A stretch of DNA of 54,224 bases from Gammaproteobacteria bacterium 50_400_T64 (GCA_002162755.1 MAAS01000031.1:2678-56901); one strand, 5' to 3'. Shown: positions 1-10,428, numbered from the stretch's first letter. A program made the numbers and translations. Notes: generated by a model from the letters alone, not told the origin.

Positions 1-1
1 A

Positions 2-2404
2 GCCATGGCAATGGCGAAACGCCTGCAAAAGAAAAATAAAAGCACCACGTTTTTTGTCGATAAAAACTGTCACCCGCAAACCCTGGCCGTGGTTAAAACT
101 CGCGCTGCTTATTTTGGCTTTAGCGTGTTTGAAGGTGAGCCTGCAGCTGAACTGGCAACGACGGATTACTTTGCCGCGCTGTTGCAATACCCCGGTTCAT
201 CGGGCGACATCGTTGAACTCAAACCTTTAATTGATACGGTGCACAGTAAAAATGTACTGGCCATTGTCGCTGCCGATTTAATGAGTTTAGTGTTATTGCG
301 CTCACCCGGTGAACAGGGGGCCGACATTGTAATTGGCAGCAGTCAACGCTTTGGCGTGCCGCTGGGCTACGGTGGCCCCCACGCGGGCTACATGGCTTTT
401 CGCGAGCAGTACAAGCGCTCGGCACCGGGGCGCATTATCGGTGTCTCTGTCGACCAGCGGGGCAAGCCCGCTCTGCGCATGGCCCTGCAAACCCGCGAGC
501 AACATATTCGCCGCGAGAAGGCCAACTCGAATATCTGTACAGCTCAGGTATTGCTGGCATTAATGAGTGCCTTTTACGCGGTTTATCACGGCCCCGATGG
601 TCTCAAACGTATTGCCACGAAGATCCATCAACTCACTAACACGCTGGCCGCTCAATTGACGCAGGCTGGCTTTACGTTGCGTCACCAACGCTGGTTTGAC
701 ACTTTGTGCATAGACGTTGGCGAGCAACAACAAAGTATTTATCAACGTGCACAAGAGGCGCAGATCAACCTGCGAAAACTGGGTGACGATGCTCTGTGCT
801 TAAGTCTTAATGAAGCTAGCACGGCTGAATTAATTACAAAAATCGCCGCTATTTTTGGTGCCGATGAACTAGAAAAAGATGGGGTAGATGTAACACCCTC
901 GGGCATCCCCGATGCCTACCGTCGGCAAGACGCGATACTCAGCCACCCGGTGTTTAATCGCTATCACAGCGAAACTGAAATGCTGCGCTATTTAAAGCGC
1001 CTCGAAGCCAAAGACATATCCCTCACCAACAGTATGATTCCCCTCGGATCGTGCACCATGAAGCTCAATGCCACGGCCGAAATGCAGCCTATTAGCTGGC
1101 CCGAGTTTGCCAACATTCACCCCTTTTCCCCGCTGCAACAAACCAGTGGTTATCAGCAATTATTTATCGAGCTGGAACAAATGCTCGCCGCCTGCACCGG
1201 CTATGACGCGGTGTCACTGCAACCCAACGCAGGCTCTCAGGGTGAGTATGCCGGGCTGCTGGCTATCAGCGAATACCATCGCCACCGGGGCGAGGGCCAG
1301 CGCAATATTTGCCTGATACCCGCCTCCGCCCACGGCACCAACCCGGCCAGCGCCCAGATGGCGGGCATGGAAGTGGTCGTCGTTAAGTGCGATGAACAGG
1401 GCAATATTGACTTTGATGATTTACGCAGTAAAACCGAAAAACACAGCCAACAACTGGCTGCGTTAATGGTGACCTATCCATCAACCCACGGCGTGTTCGA
1501 AGCGCATATTCGTGACATTTGCCAGCTTATTCATCAACACGGTGGGCAAGTTTATATTGATGGTGCCAATCTCAATGCCCTGGTGGGTATTGCCGCCCTC
1601 GGCGACATTGGCGGCGATGTGTCCCACATTAACCTGCATAAAACCTTTGCCATCCCCCACGGCGGTGGCGGCCCGGGCATGGGGCCGATAGCAGTGGGCA
1701 AACACCTGCAGCCCTTTTTGCCCACTCACCCGCTATTGATGGACGCTAATCAATCGAAAGAGGCTGGCTACACCGTATCCGCCGCACCCTGGGGCTCGGC
1801 CTCCATTTTGCCTATTTCGTGGATGTACATTAAATTGATGGGCGCAGACGGCTTGAAACGAGCTAGCCAAATCGCCATTCTCAGCGCCAATTACATCGCT
1901 AAAAAATTACAGCCCCACTACCCCGTGCTCTACACCGGACAGAATGGCCTGGTCGCCCACGAGTGTATTATTGATATTCGCCCCCTCAAGGCCAGCAGCG
2001 GTATTAGTGAAGAAGATATTGCCAAGCGACTCATGGACTACGGCTTCCACGCCCCGACTATGTCCTTTCCCGTGACGGGCACGCTAATGATTGAGCCTAC
2101 GGAGAGCGAGTCAAAAGCAGAAATTGATCGTTTTATTAGCGCGATGATTAGCATTCGCAAAGAAATTGCCGACGTCGAAAGTGGCGAGTGGCTCCTCACC
2201 GACAACCCGCTGGTGAACGCCCCGCACACCCTCGACGATATTCTGGATGAGCAGTGGAATCGAGCCTACAGCCGCGAACAGGCAACCCGACCGGCAGCCT
2301 GGTTAAAAGAACATAAGTACTGGCCACCGCTGAATCGTATTGATAATGTTTATGGCGACAGGCATTTAGTGTGCTCTTGCCCACCCCTGTCAGACTATGA
2401 ATAG
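2..2404 (+). CDS. gcvP: Glycine dehydrogenase (P-protein), 5'-truncated by window edge
   Basis: PLP-dependent glycine decarboxylase, the P-protein of the glycine cleavage system, which passes the aminomethyl group to lipoyl-GcvH in the cytoplasm. About 800 residues are visible against roughly 950-960 for the family, so about 160 N-terminal residues lie upstream of the window; the reading frame is open from the first bases, so the ATG at base 5 is internal. The N-terminal pseudo-repeat ([21 protein letters not shown]) and the C-terminal half are both present. The PLP-binding lysine is in [16 protein letters not shown], encoded near 1640. The gene ends normally and looks intact. It is followed by a small lipoprotein gene on the same strand after 60 bp. 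Confidence 0.96.
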   Translation, partial: AMAMAKRLQKKNKSTTFFVDKNCHPQTLAVVKTRAAYFGFSVFEGEPAAELATTDYFAALLQYPGSSGDIVELKPLIDTVHSKNVLAIVAADLMSLVLLRSPGEQGADIVIGSSQRFGVPLGYGGPHAGYMAFREQYKRSAPGRIIGVSVDQRGKPALRMALQTREQHIRREKANSNICTAQVLLALMSAFYAVYHGPDGLKRIATKIHQLTNTLAAQLTQAGFTLRHQRWFDTLCIDVGEQQQSIYQRAQEAQINLRKLGDDALCLSLNEASTAELITKIAAIFGADELEKDGVDVTPSGIPDAYRRQDAILSHPVFNRYHSETEMLRYLKRLEAKDISLTNSMIPLGSCTMKLNATAEMQPISWPEFANIHPFSPLQQTSGYQQLFIELEQMLAACTGYDAVSLQPNAGSQGEYAGLLAISEYHRHRGEGQRNICLIPASAHGTNPASAQMAGMEVVVVKCDEQGNIDFDDLRSKTEKHSQQLAALMVTYPSTHGVFEAHIRDICQLIHQHGGQVYIDGANLNALVGIAALGDIGGDVSHINLHKTFAIPHGGGGPGMGPIAVGKHLQPFLPTHPLLMDANQSKEAGYTVSAAPWGSASILPISWMYIKLMGADGLKRASQIAILSANYIAKKLQPHYPVLYTGQNGLVAHECIIDIRPLKASSGISEEDIAKRLMDYGFHAPTMSFPVTGTLMIEPTESESKAEIDRFISAMISIRKEIADVESGEWLLTDNPLVNAPHTLDDILDEQWNRAYSREQATRPAAWLKEHKYWPPLNRIDNVYGDRHLVCSCPPLSDYE

Positions 2405-2464
2405 AACCACGCAATCAATTAGTATCAGAACCACGCTTCATTCAATTTAAAGAAAGAGATATTT

Positions 2465-2641
2465 ATGATCAATAAAGCACTGACTCGACTGACTCTATTA
2501 GCAGGCATCGCACTTTTACTCAGCGCCTGTGCGCCAGAAGTGGGCACAGAAGCCTGGTGTAAGAAACAGGCGGAAAAGCCCAAAGGTGACTGGACCAGCA
2601 ATGAAGCCGCTGACTACACCAAACATTGCTTATTTAAATAA
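2465..2641 (+). CDS. Small DUF3012 lipoprotein
   Basis: A 58-aa protein. It has a positively charged N-terminus (MINKALTR), a hydrophobic stretch and a lipobox ending LLSAC, so Cys22 should be lipidated and the protein anchored in the envelope. The mature part (CAPEVGTEAWCKKQ, then KGDWTSNEAADYTKHC) matches the pattern I know for DUF3012, a small family of unknown function with conserved Cys and Trp residues. The start ATG is preceded by an AAAGAAAGAGA purine stretch that can serve as RBS. It lies convergent to ftsH with a 30-bp gap and may be read with gcvP. Function unknown; family call fairly sure. Confidence 0.75.
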   Translation: MINKALTRLTLLAGIALLLSACAPEVGTEAWCKKQAEKPKGDWTSNEAADYTKHCLFK

Positions 2642-2671
2642 ACACACTCAATACAAGCGCCATGGCTTTGT

Positions 2672-4531
2672 TTAATGTTTATCGCTTGCCTGTGGCGACG
2701 CTAACAAACTAACAATATCCTCTTCCACAAGTGTCTCGTGCTCCAATAAAGCTGTGGCGAGACGCTTCAGGTCGGAGAGGTTTTCCTGCAATAAAGTCGC
2801 CGTTATCGCTTCGCACTTTGTAACCAGTGCCACCACTTCTCTATCAATCCGCTTCAAGGTGTCTTCACTGAAGTTCCTTGGCTGGGCAATGTCCCGACCT
2901 AAAAAGGGGTGTTCTTCCGACTGGGGGAAACTCACCGAACCTAGCTCTTTGCTCATGCCCCACTGAGACACCATTCTTCGTGCCAGCAGGGTCGCCTGTT
3001 TTAAATCATCCGCAGCACCCGTGCTCACATCGCCATAAATAAGCTGCTCTGCTAGCCGCCCGCCGAGCAAGATGGATATTCTTTCCTCCAGATATTCCTG
3101 GGTAAAGTTGTGCCTGTCTTCTTCGGGCATTTGCTCTGTAATACCGAGCGCTCGACCACGGGGGATGATTGAGATCTTACGCAGTGGATCACTGTGCTCC
3201 ATACGAAAGGCGGTAATGCCGTGGCCTGCCTCGTGATAGGCAATGCGCGCTTTTTCCTCTTCGCCGAGCACTTCCTCGCGCTCGGAGCCCAGCACCACCC
3301 TGTCACGAGCGTAGTCGAAATCTTCAGGGCTTACTCGTTCACGATTATCCCGTGCTGCTCTCAGTGCAGCTTCGTTGACCAGGTTTTCAAGGTCGGCTCC
3401 CGACATGCCCACCGTGCGTGCGGCAATGTCTTTTAAACAGTGCTCATCGGTGAGGGGAACCTTGCGAGTGTGCACCTCAAGTATGGTTTTCCGGGCGGCC
3501 ATTTCAGGTAATTCGAGCACCAGCTTTCTGTCAAAGCGACCGGGACGCATTAACGCGGGATCGAGCACATCGGGGCGGTTAGTGGCAGCAAGTACCAACA
3601 CCGCTTCGTCCGCTTCAAAGCCGTCCATTTCGGCAAGAATTTGATTCAGGGTTTGTTCCTGTTCGTCATTGCCACCGCCCATGCCGGTGCCGCGAACCCT
3701 GCCCACAGAGTCTATTTCGTCGATAAAAATAATAGCCGGTGCTTCCTTGCGAGCCTGTTCAAACATATCTCTCACCCGCGAGGCACCCACCCCCACGTAC
3801 ATTTCGATAAACTCGGAGCCGCTAATACTGAAAAATGGCACCCCGGCTTCGCCCGCCGTTGCTTTGGCGAGCAAGGTTTTACCCGTACCCGGTGCGCCCA
3901 TCAGCAATAAACCCCGGGGCATTTTTGCGCCGATGCTACGGTATTTATCCGGGTTTTTTAGAAAGTCGACAATTTCACGTAAGTCCTGCTTCGCGTGATC
4001 AAGCCCGGCCACATCATCAAAACCAATATGAATGCTTTCCTGTGCATGGCGTCGTGCTTTAGAGCGCGAAAAACTAAACATGCCACCAGCGCCGCCACCC
4101 ATTTTTTTCTGCATCATTCGGCTGCTATAAACAAAGAAAGCCAGTAATAACAGCCATGGCACAATGCCAATCAGCAATTGCATAACCACTGACATTTCCG
4201 TGGGTTCGGCCTCAATTTCAACCTCGTACTCTTCCAGCAGGGGCATAAAACCAGGGTCGTCTACGGGCGGCAGTATCACTTTAAAGGTGGCGGATTGATC
4301 GGTCGTGCCCGCTGCGGGGGAGGAGAATTCACCCTTAATAGTTTCGTTTTTTATGCTTATTTTCTTAATCTGCCCCGTGGCCACCTGCTCTTTAAAAGCC
4401 GTATAACTGAGGGTTTGCGGTTGCACAGAATAAAAATGCTGCACGGCTAAATAAATAACCAGAAACAGGAAGGTCAGACGAGTCGCGTGCCTGTACTGGT
4501 CATTGTCACTGACTTTCTTTTCATCTGGCAT
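2672..4531 (-). CDS. ftsH: ATP-dependent zinc metalloprotease FtsH
   Basis: Membrane-bound AAA+ protease that degrades misfolded and regulatory membrane and soluble proteins. From the chosen start it is 619 aa, close to the usual length. Two membrane segments (about residues 21-36 and 120-136) flank a periplasmic domain. The AAA module has Walker A GAPGTGKT (about 210), Walker B and the second region of homology; the zinc site is HEAGH (about 432), with the acidic third ligand in the [10 protein letters not shown] region. I prefer the ATG at 4531 over the upstream in-frame ATG at 4552 because GGAG stands 8 nt before it. The setting, last in a row with rnr and rlmB, is not the common rrmJ-ftsH-folP locus, so this may be a second FtsH copy. 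Confidence 0.93.
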   Translation of the reverse strand: MPDEKKVSDNDQYRHATRLTFLFLVIYLAVQHFYSVQPQTLSYTAFKEQVATGQIKKISIKNETIKGEFSSPAAGTTDQSATFKVILPPVDDPGFMPLLEEYEVEIEAEPTEMSVVMQLLIGIVPWLLLLAFFVYSSRMMQKKMGGGAGGMFSFSRSKARRHAQESIHIGFDDVAGLDHAKQDLREIVDFLKNPDKYRSIGAKMPRGLLLMGAPGTGKTLLAKATAGEAGVPFFSISGSEFIEMYVGVGASRVRDMFEQARKEAPAIIFIDEIDSVGRVRGTGMGGGNDEQEQTLNQILAEMDGFEADEAVLVLAATNRPDVLDPALMRPGRFDRKLVLELPEMAARKTILEVHTRKVPLTDEHCLKDIAARTVGMSGADLENLVNEAALRAARDNRERVSPEDFDYARDRVVLGSEREEVLGEEEKARIAYHEAGHGITAFRMEHSDPLRKISIIPRGRALGITEQMPEEDRHNFTQEYLEERISILLGGRLAEQLIYGDVSTGAADDLKQATLLARRMVSQWGMSKELGSVSFPQSEEHPFLGRDIAQPRNFSEDTLKRIDREVVALVTKCEAITATLLQENLSDLKRLATALLEHETLVEEDIVSLLASPQASDKH

Positions 4532-4639
4532 GGTGAGTACTCCGACAAGCATGTATTGATGGATTCAGCGTTCCTGCGGTGTTTCTAAACTTGTAAGAAT
4601 CTATCAGATCATCTTAGCAATAACCGGAGAAGCCTAACT

Positions 4640-5293
4640 CTATTTATTCTTCCAGTCTTTGCGCCTTTCCTTCAAGCCAATGCGCTCCTGTATTTTCACC
4701 CGGCGTTCGCGAAAACGATAGCGCTGACGACGCATCATTTCTCGTGCGTGAAAAAGCGTCGGCACGTTGTAATGGTTTTTATTGAGAGTAAAAGTAATAA
4801 ATACTTCTTCCAGTGCCACCCAGATATGGAAAAAAATCACTCCACGAAAGAACAAAGAAGTATCCAGTAACACCAGAGAATAATAGGCGGGGGCCATTAA
4901 TATGGCTGCGAGCTTTGCCGACCAGGTGTGGTAACGAGGCAATTCATGAAACTTAAGTAAACAGCTTAATGTCGGCACACAATAAGTCCCTAAGCCCAGC
5001 AGGAAAAACCATTTTTCACGCTGAAAGACTTCCGGCCAAAGTAATATCAAACCGAATAGCATGGCCCCGTAGGTAAATAAATCGCCCCAGCTATCCAGCT
5101 TTACACCTAGCTCACTGCACTGATTCCAACGTCGCGCCAAATAGCCATCGAGACCATCTGTCAGTAGCGAAGCGGCGAGTAAAATAAGGAAGGGATTACT
5201 CTGGCCCTGATAGGCCAGATACAGCAACACCGGCACCAACACTAATCGGGAAGCGCTCAGGCAATTGGGAATATTAAAATTGGAATTCGCCAT
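4640..5293 (-). CDS. CDP-alcohol phosphatidyltransferase family protein
   Basis: Integral membrane enzyme of the family that moves a phosphatidyl group from CDP-diacylglycerol to an alcohol (PgsA/PssA-like). The full signature DG-x2-AR-x8-G-x3-D-x3-D is present near residues 47-69 (DGYLARRWNQ then GVKLDSWGD). Several hydrophobic segments follow. The C-terminal 50 residues are very basic (ERRVKIQERIGLKERRKDW) and probably cytosolic. Length 217 aa is slightly above PgsA. It starts 29 bp after the rlmB stop on the same strand. The alcohol substrate cannot be told from sequence alone. Confidence 0.85.
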   Translation of the reverse strand: MANSNFNIPNCLSASRLVLVPVLLYLAYQGQSNPFLILLAASLLTDGLDGYLARRWNQCSELGVKLDSWGDLFTYGAMLFGLILLWPEVFQREKWFFLLGLGTYCVPTLSCLLKFHELPRYHTWSAKLAAILMAPAYYSLVLLDTSLFFRGVIFFHIWVALEEVFITFTLNKNHYNVPTLFHAREMMRRQRYRFRERRVKIQERIGLKERRKDWKNK

Positions 5294-5322
5294 AAACTGT
5301 CGTCAGAATTAGTAAGCGACTA

Positions 5323-6108
5323 TTAGTCGCTACCACTCTGCTGTCGCTGTCTCACCACTTCAAATAAACAAACGCCAGCGGCGACGGAGACATTCAAGCT
5401 ACTCACCGTGCCCGCCATCGGCAACTTGACCAAGCTATCACAGGTCTCTTTCGTCAAACGGCGCAAGCCCTTACCCTCGGCACCCATCACCAGCGCGACC
5501 CCTATAGTGAAGTCGGTTTGATAAACGCCATCTTGAGCATCACCATCGGTGCCAATAATCCACAGCCCTTCTTGTTTGAGCTTATTCAACGTTCGCGACA
5601 AATTAGTGACGACGATCAGGGGCACAGAATCCGCCGCACCCGATGCGACTTTACGCACCACCGGCGTAATACCCACGGAGCGATCTTTAGTGGTGACAAT
5701 GGCATGCACACCCGCGGCATCGGCCGTGCGCAGGCAAGCACCCAGATTATGGGGATCGGTCACTTCATCGAGTACCAGCAACAATGCCGGTGCTTCAAGT
5801 TCTCTCAGGAGATTCAGCAAATAGGCTTCATCTTGAATCGCGCCCGCCGTGCAATGGGCAGCAACGCCCTGATGGTTTAGCTCTTCACCCTCTGTTGATT
5901 CATCGGCAAGCAGGGCATCGAGCTCTTTACGGGTCGCCCACAACCAGGGGATATCTTCCCGATCGGCCAGGGCCTGTATTTTTTGTTGGCGCTGATCTTT
6001 ACGCCCCCGCTGCAGGCGCAGCTCTTTTACCCGCTCGGCATCGGTTTTTAACAGGGCCTGTACCGCGTGAAGACCATAGACCCACTGCATTTCACTTGTA
6101 CTACTCAT
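5323..6108 (-). CDS. rlmB: 23S rRNA (guanosine-2'-O-)-methyltransferase RlmB
   Basis: SpoU/TrmH-family (SPOUT) methyltransferase that methylates G2251 in the P-loop of 23S rRNA using SAM. The N-terminal substrate-binding part begins WVYGLHAVQALL. The three SPOUT motifs are clear: NLGACLRTADAAG (motif 1), VMGAEGKGLRR (motif 2) and SLNVSVAAGVCLFE (motif 3), forming the trefoil knot. From the ATG at 6108 the protein is 261 aa, the normal size; an in-frame TTG lies 9 bp upstream. It sits downstream of rnr as in many gammaproteobacteria, but here one unrelated gene separates the two. Confidence 0.93.
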   Translation of the reverse strand: MSSTSEMQWVYGLHAVQALLKTDAERVKELRLQRGRKDQRQQKIQALADREDIPWLWATRKELDALLADESTEGEELNHQGVAAHCTAGAIQDEAYLLNLLRELEAPALLLVLDEVTDPHNLGACLRTADAAGVHAIVTTKDRSVGITPVVRKVASGAADSVPLIVVTNLSRTLNKLKQEGLWIIGTDGDAQDGVYQTDFTIGVALVMGAEGKGLRRLTKETCDSLVKLPMAGTVSSLNVSVAAGVCLFEVVRQRQQSGSD

Positions 6109-6266
6109 CTCGAACAACTCACTCCCAATACGCCCAACGGCAAGCCGCCATTAAACAGAGCTTAGTTTACCCGGTTCTGTCGGGCCGTAGCGAAATACTC
6201 TGGAGCGAGTTGCTCCTTGAGGTAAGACACTGCTACCGGGAGGCCCACGCAGAGAAAAGGCAGCAA

Positions 6267-7355
6267 CTAGATAGGCTCAGGTACCGGTATTCTGGCGATG
6301 TAATCAGACATTAAACTGCCCAAATACAAATGACCCTCGTGTTCGAGCACGCTAGTGACCATACCGATGGAGCTATCTTTGGCATCCATAAAATGGGTGA
6401 TGTTGCCGTCCATATCGACACCGACCAGCAGGCCGAAGGTCGGCAAATTCAGGCCGTAAAAAAACTCCGGTACTAGCGCCAGAAAACGCGGAAAGCGCAT
6501 CATCAGTTTCTTTTTAAAGGGCTGGGAGGCTAACGCTTCGAGTCGGGGAAAGCGCGGGTAGGCCAGCGCCACCCAGTAAGTGTCTTTGCCATTGTAAGTA
6601 ATATTGTCCGGCCCACCGGGCAGGTTCGACACGAAAGGTTCGCTCTGCCCCGCCTTCGGCCCCTTTAGCCATAGGCGCGTCACGCAAAAGCCGAGGGTTT
6701 GATTGACCAGCACATAGTCACCCTCTGGCCCTACCGCCACGCCGTTGGCCAGATGCAGTTTATCGAGCACGACACTGCTGCTTTTTGTCGCCGGGTCATA
6801 GCAGATCAACTCACCGAGGGGGTTATCTTCCATCATCGCGTAGTTGGCCTGGGCCAGGGTGTATTTGCTGGATATGTCGCTGAAATAAATTTTGCCGTCG
6901 GGGGCGATATCGAGATCGTCCGCCACGTTGTACAAACGGCCATCGACCTCGTCGCTCAACACGCTGACCTCGCCCTCGGGCGTGACACAAACCAGGCCTT
7001 TGTCGGCATCGCAAATAATTAAATTACCCGTAGCGTCGAACTTCATTCCCAACGGGTGACCGCCGGTATTGGCCAGTACTTCGGGGTCGGCCGAGCCATC
7101 GACAGGCATACGCATCACATTGCCATCAGTTAAACCCGTGTAGAGATAACTGTCTTTAATGGCCGTCGCCTCTGGCCCGGCCAATTGACCGCGCCAAAGC
7201 TTTTCGGCTTTACGTAATGCGTTTTTAAAGGCAAAGCGCCCTTCGTAGGCAGGGGCTTTGGGTGGATGCCAGGCCACTGGCTCAATCGCCACCGGCCAAA
7301 AGAAAATATAAAGTATCGATAAAAAAATAAAAACCAGCACTAATCCGACCATCAC
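6267..7355 (-). CDS. SMP-30/strictosidine-synthase-like beta-propeller protein, membrane-anchored
   Basis: A 362-aa protein with an N-terminal membrane anchor (GLVLVFIFLSILYIFFWPVAI, split here at its ends) followed by a six-bladed beta-propeller of the strictosidine synthase/SMP-30 superfamily. Typical blade motifs are seen: GHPLGMKFDATGNLIICDADKG, DLDIAPDGKIYFSD, and HLANGVAVGPEGDYVLVNQ. Members in bacteria are usually calcium-dependent lactonases or esterases, but the substrate is unknown. The gene lies 106 bp from rnr and 158 bp before rlmB in the same direction, so it splits the common rnr-rlmB pair. Confidence 0.8.
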   Translation of the reverse strand: MMVGLVLVFIFLSILYIFFWPVAIEPVAWHPPKAPAYEGRFAFKNALRKAEKLWRGQLAGPEATAIKDSYLYTGLTDGNVMRMPVDGSADPEVLANTGGHPLGMKFDATGNLIICDADKGLVCVTPEGEVSVLSDEVDGRLYNVADDLDIAPDGKIYFSDISSKYTLAQANYAMMEDNPLGELICYDPATKSSSVVLDKLHLANGVAVGPEGDYVLVNQTLGFCVTRLWLKGPKAGQSEPFVSNLPGGPDNITYNGKDTYWVALAYPRFPRLEALASQPFKKKLMMRFPRFLALVPEFFYGLNLPTFGLLVGVDMDGNITHFMDAKDSSIGMVTSVLEHEGHLYLGSLMSDYIARIPVPEPI

Positions 7356-7461
7356 TTTCTCCTTATATTTATAATTTTTAGCGCGTCATTTCCTCAGCAA
7401 TACCTTATAAATTTCTCTGCCTAAAATAGGCTAAAGCCGCACCCTGTCGTGTTAACAAAAT

Positions 7462-10071
7462 CTAATCGGTCGTGCCTGCTCTGCGCTTGGCATTAGACTT
7501 TGCTTTACCTTTGGTTTTTGGCCTGGGTTTCTTTTTACTTTTAACAGGGCTCTTGCCTTTAATCGGATTCTTTCCATTCTTTTTAGTGGCCGCTTTCTTT
7601 ACTTTCTTTTTTGGCTTTGCAGCAGCTTTAACGCCAGGCTCAGTTTTTGTATCAGGTTCGGCTTTACGCCCAACCGTTGACCCTGAACCGCCTGATCGCT
7701 TCCTCGGCTTTTTACCTGACTTGCCCGCCGGTTTTTTATCGCCCCGCTTGCCTCCCTTCGCGCCCTCTGTCGATGATTCACCGGCAGATTTAGCGGGTGG
7801 TTTACCACGCCGTTTCTTTACCGAACGCGTATCACCAGAGCCTTCAACTAAATCAAAATCAATTTTTCGTTCGTCAACATCAACGCGGGTGACAATAACG
7901 CTGAGCCTGTCACCGAGGCGGAACACCCGCCGCGTGCGCTCACCCACCAGACGATGGTGAGCCGCTTCAAAATTATAATAATCACGGGGCAGGCCAGTAA
8001 TGTGTACCAGCCCGTCAATAAATAAGTCATCGAGCTGTACGAATAAGCCAAAGCCCGTTACCGCCGTCACTACGCCGCTAAACTCATTGCCCACCTGGTC
8101 AACCAGATACTGGCACTTCAACCAGCTATCGACACTGCGCGTGGCGTCATCGGCGCGACGCTCTGTCATTGAACAGTGACTGCCCGCCTCGCTAATTTGT
8201 TCGGCGTTATAGGGATAGCTACTCGTTAAAGGCCAAAGCTCGGCACCCTCGACTCGGTTGAGATGGGCGACCCGCTTCTTACTGCGCAGCAAACCCCGAA
8301 TAGCGCGATGCACTAACAAGTCGGCATAACGGCGAATCGGCGAAGTGAAGTGAGAATAAGCCTCGTAATTCAGGCCAAAGTGGCCTTTGTTTTCATCCTG
8401 ATACACCGCCTGGCGCATGGAGCGCAACATAACAGATTGAATAACCGATGCGTCTGGCCGATCCGCTACCTGGCTGAGTACGGACTGGTAATCGAGGGGC
8501 GAAGGCGCATCACCACCCGGCAAGGTCAAACCAATTTCACCGAGAAACTCGCGCAAATTCTCGAGCTTTTCTTCTTTCGGCACTTCGTGCACACGGTACA
8601 GGGCCGGTAATTTGCTCTTCTCTAACAGGGTTGCCGCACAAACATTGGCGCTGAGCATGCACTCTTCAATCAGCCGGTGGGCCTCGGTGCGATCGGTGGG
8701 AATAATTTTTTCAATCTTACGCTCGGCATCAAAGAGGATGCGCGTTTCTGTAGTTTCAAAATCAATGGCACCCCGTACATCACGACGCTCACGCAAGGCC
8801 TTATACAAATCGTGCAGATGATCGACATGATCAACAATATGGGAAAACTGCTTGCGCACACCGCTGTCGGTATCGCCGCGCTGATCGATCATACTTGCCA
8901 CTTGTGTATAGGTCAGCCGTGCTCGCGAGTGCATTACCGCTTCGTAAAAACGAAAGCGCATCACCTTGCCAGAGGCATCGATGCGCATTTCACACACCAT
9001 GCACAGGCGATCAACCGCAGGCTGTAGTGAACACAAACCGTTGGACAACTTCTCGGGTAGCATGGGCACCACTTGTCCGGGGAAGTAGACCGAATTACCC
9101 CGCTGGAAAGCCTCCAGATCAAGTTCACTACCCGGTTTTACATAATGGGATACGTCGGCGATGGCGACATACAGCGTCCAGCCATTGCGGCTAGCGGGCT
9201 GGCAATAGACCGCATCGTCAAAGTCTCGTGCATCTTCCCCATCGATGGTGACCAGGGGGAGATCGCGTAAATCGACGCGCAGGTTTTTATCTGTTTCCAA
9301 AACATCACTGGAAATACGCCCCACTTCCTCTTCAAGTGCTGCCGACCAGGCATTGGGAATACCAAAATTGTGAATCGCAATATCGATCTCAAGCCCCGGT
9401 GCCAAATGCTCACCGAGCACGCTCGACACCCGTCCCGCTGCCTGATGCCGCCGGTCGGGTTGCTGAGTAATCGTCGCAACCACAATCTGCCCCGGCTCGG
9501 CACCACCCGTGCCATCGGCAACGAGTAACACATCCTGACTGATTCGCGGGTTATCGGGGCGCACAAAGTGAATGCCATTCTCGGTAAAGTAGCGCCCCAC
9601 CAATTGCTGGGTACGCCGCTCAACCACCTCGACAATCGCACCCTCCGAGCGACCCTTGCGGTCAGTGCCGGTAATACGCACCACCACCTCGTCGCCATCG
9701 AAGACGCGGCGCATTTGCCGACTGGACAGAAAGACATCCCCGTCCTTAGTCGGCGAGATCACAAAGCCAAAACCCTCGGGGTGGCCGGACACTCGGCCTT
9801 TAATCAAATTCATCTTATCGAGGGGGCCGTAGCCACCACGACGGTTGCGCACCGCCTGCCCATCCCTCTCCATCGCCCCAAGCCGACGCCGCAAAGCCTC
9901 TATGGCTGCGTCATTATCCAGCTCAAATACGGCACAAAGCTCTTCGTGGGTTAGCGGGCCAACGCTGGCCTCAAGATGTTTGAGAATAAACTCACGGCTG
10001 GGAATGGGGTTGTCATACTTCTCCGCCTCGCGGGAAGCAAAGGGGTCTGCCTGAACGTTTTTTTTCTTCAT
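7462..10071 (-). CDS. rnr: Exoribonuclease R
   Basis: RNase R, a processive 3'-5' hydrolytic exoribonuclease that degrades structured RNA. Order of domains: N-terminal winged-helix segment (about 20-75), cold-shock domains, the RNB catalytic domain with DGEDARDFDDAVYC near residue 280 carrying the metal-binding aspartates, a C-terminal S1 domain (GVVTAVTGFGLFVQLDDLFIDGLVHI), and a lysine-rich tail of more than 100 residues rich in KKR, PAKS and KPKKKVKK. Length 869 aa is slightly long because of this tail. The start ATG at 10071 begins MKKKNVQA. A GC-rich antisense frame over the tail is only a shadow. Confidence 0.96.
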   Translation of the reverse strand: MKKKNVQADPFASREAEKYDNPIPSREFILKHLEASVGPLTHEELCAVFELDNDAAIEALRRRLGAMERDGQAVRNRRGGYGPLDKMNLIKGRVSGHPEGFGFVISPTKDGDVFLSSRQMRRVFDGDEVVVRITGTDRKGRSEGAIVEVVERRTQQLVGRYFTENGIHFVRPDNPRISQDVLLVADGTGGAEPGQIVVATITQQPDRRHQAAGRVSSVLGEHLAPGLEIDIAIHNFGIPNAWSAALEEEVGRISSDVLETDKNLRVDLRDLPLVTIDGEDARDFDDAVYCQPASRNGWTLYVAIADVSHYVKPGSELDLEAFQRGNSVYFPGQVVPMLPEKLSNGLCSLQPAVDRLCMVCEMRIDASGKVMRFRFYEAVMHSRARLTYTQVASMIDQRGDTDSGVRKQFSHIVDHVDHLHDLYKALRERRDVRGAIDFETTETRILFDAERKIEKIIPTDRTEAHRLIEECMLSANVCAATLLEKSKLPALYRVHEVPKEEKLENLREFLGEIGLTLPGGDAPSPLDYQSVLSQVADRPDASVIQSVMLRSMRQAVYQDENKGHFGLNYEAYSHFTSPIRRYADLLVHRAIRGLLRSKKRVAHLNRVEGAELWPLTSSYPYNAEQISEAGSHCSMTERRADDATRSVDSWLKCQYLVDQVGNEFSGVVTAVTGFGLFVQLDDLFIDGLVHITGLPRDYYNFEAAHHRLVGERTRRVFRLGDRLSVIVTRVDVDERKIDFDLVEGSGDTRSVKKRRGKPPAKSAGESSTEGAKGGKRGDKKPAGKSGKKPRKRSGGSGSTVGRKAEPDTKTEPGVKAAAKPKKKVKKAATKKNGKNPIKGKSPVKSKKKPRPKTKGKAKSNAKRRAGTTD

Positions 10072-10124
10072 AAATTAGCGATAATTACCGGATTTTGGCG
10101 CGCCGAAAAAGCCGCCTCTGAGAA

Positions 10125-10153
10125 TTGACAATAGTGGGCCTAATCAGTAAAGT
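10125..10153 (+). promoter_or_regulatory. Sigma-70 promoter of tRNA-Leu(CAG)
   Basis: Consensus -35 TTGACA (10125-10130), 17-bp spacer, -10 TAAAGT (10148-10153). It is followed by a GC-rich discriminator (GCGCAACCCC), typical of stringently controlled stable-RNA promoters. It lies about 34 bp before the tRNA 5' end. Confidence 0.8.
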
Positions 10154-10186
10154 GCGCAACCCCGAACGAGTGCTAACTCGTACGTT

Positions 10187-10273
10187 GCCCAGGTGGTGAA
10201 ATTGGTAGACACGCTAGCTTCAGGTGCTAGTGATCGCAAGGTCGTGGAGGTTCAAGTCCTCTCCTGGGCACCA
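10187..10273 (+). tRNA. tRNA-Leu(CAG)
   Basis: Complete 87-nt class II tRNA including the encoded CCA. Acceptor GCCCAGG pairs with CCTGGGC; D-arm GGTGAAATTGGTAGACA; anticodon stem GCTAG/CTAGT with loop reading TTCAGGT, anticodon CAG (reads CUG); long variable arm TGATCGCAAGGTCGTG; T-arm GGAGG-TTCAAGT-CCTCT. Its 3' half is the integration site of the island that follows. Confidence 0.97.
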
Positions 10274-10279
10274 TTTCAA
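10214..10279 (+). repeat. attL: 66-bp direct repeat, left copy
   Basis: Starts in the anticodon stem of tRNA-Leu(CAG) and runs 6 bp past the CCA. It is identical to 50772-50837. The sequences diverge at once on both sides of each copy, as expected for att sites of an integrated element. The tRNA is kept whole on this side, next to the integrase. Confidence 0.93.
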
Positions 10280-10352
10280 GATATTGAATTTATTAAACAA
10301 ACACTCCTAAAAAGACCCAGCGTATCTTTCGTTCTATCTAGCACATTGGGTT

Positions 10353-10372
10353 TTGAGACCAAGTTGAGACCA
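10353..10372 (+). promoter_or_regulatory. Possible integrase arm-type sites (two TTGAGACCA)
   Basis: Two exact copies of TTGAGACCA at 10353-10361 and 10364-10372, spaced 11 bp, about one helical turn, and 75 bp inside attL. Phage-type integrases bind such direct repeats through their N-terminal arm domain. The role is inferred from position and spacing only. Confidence 0.4.
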
Positions 10373-10393
10373 GACAGGGACCACACCCACAAA

Positions 10394-10428
10394 AATTGAA
10401 ACTTCTATCATCCATGTAAGTTTCAATT
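10394..10428. terminator. Perfect 11-bp hairpin inside attL
   Basis: AATTGAAACTT, 13-nt loop, AAGTTTCAATT. The stem is AT-rich and no U-run follows, so a true intrinsic terminator is doubtful. It could instead be a protein-binding palindrome at the element edge. Confidence 0.3.

Noticed and set aside
2642-2671. Bidirectional terminator between the lipoprotein gene and ftsH
   Set aside because: Only a short imperfect palindrome around GCCATGGC with a weak T stretch; not enough to call.
7472-7960. Rightward hydrophobic ORF opposite the rnr tail
   Set aside because: Mirror image of the Lys/Pro-rich RNase R tail; antisense of AAA/AAG codons gives Phe and Leu.
10193-10399. ORF over tRNA-Leu (MVKLVDTLASGAS)
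   Set aside because: It is the translated tRNA sequence, a common false call.
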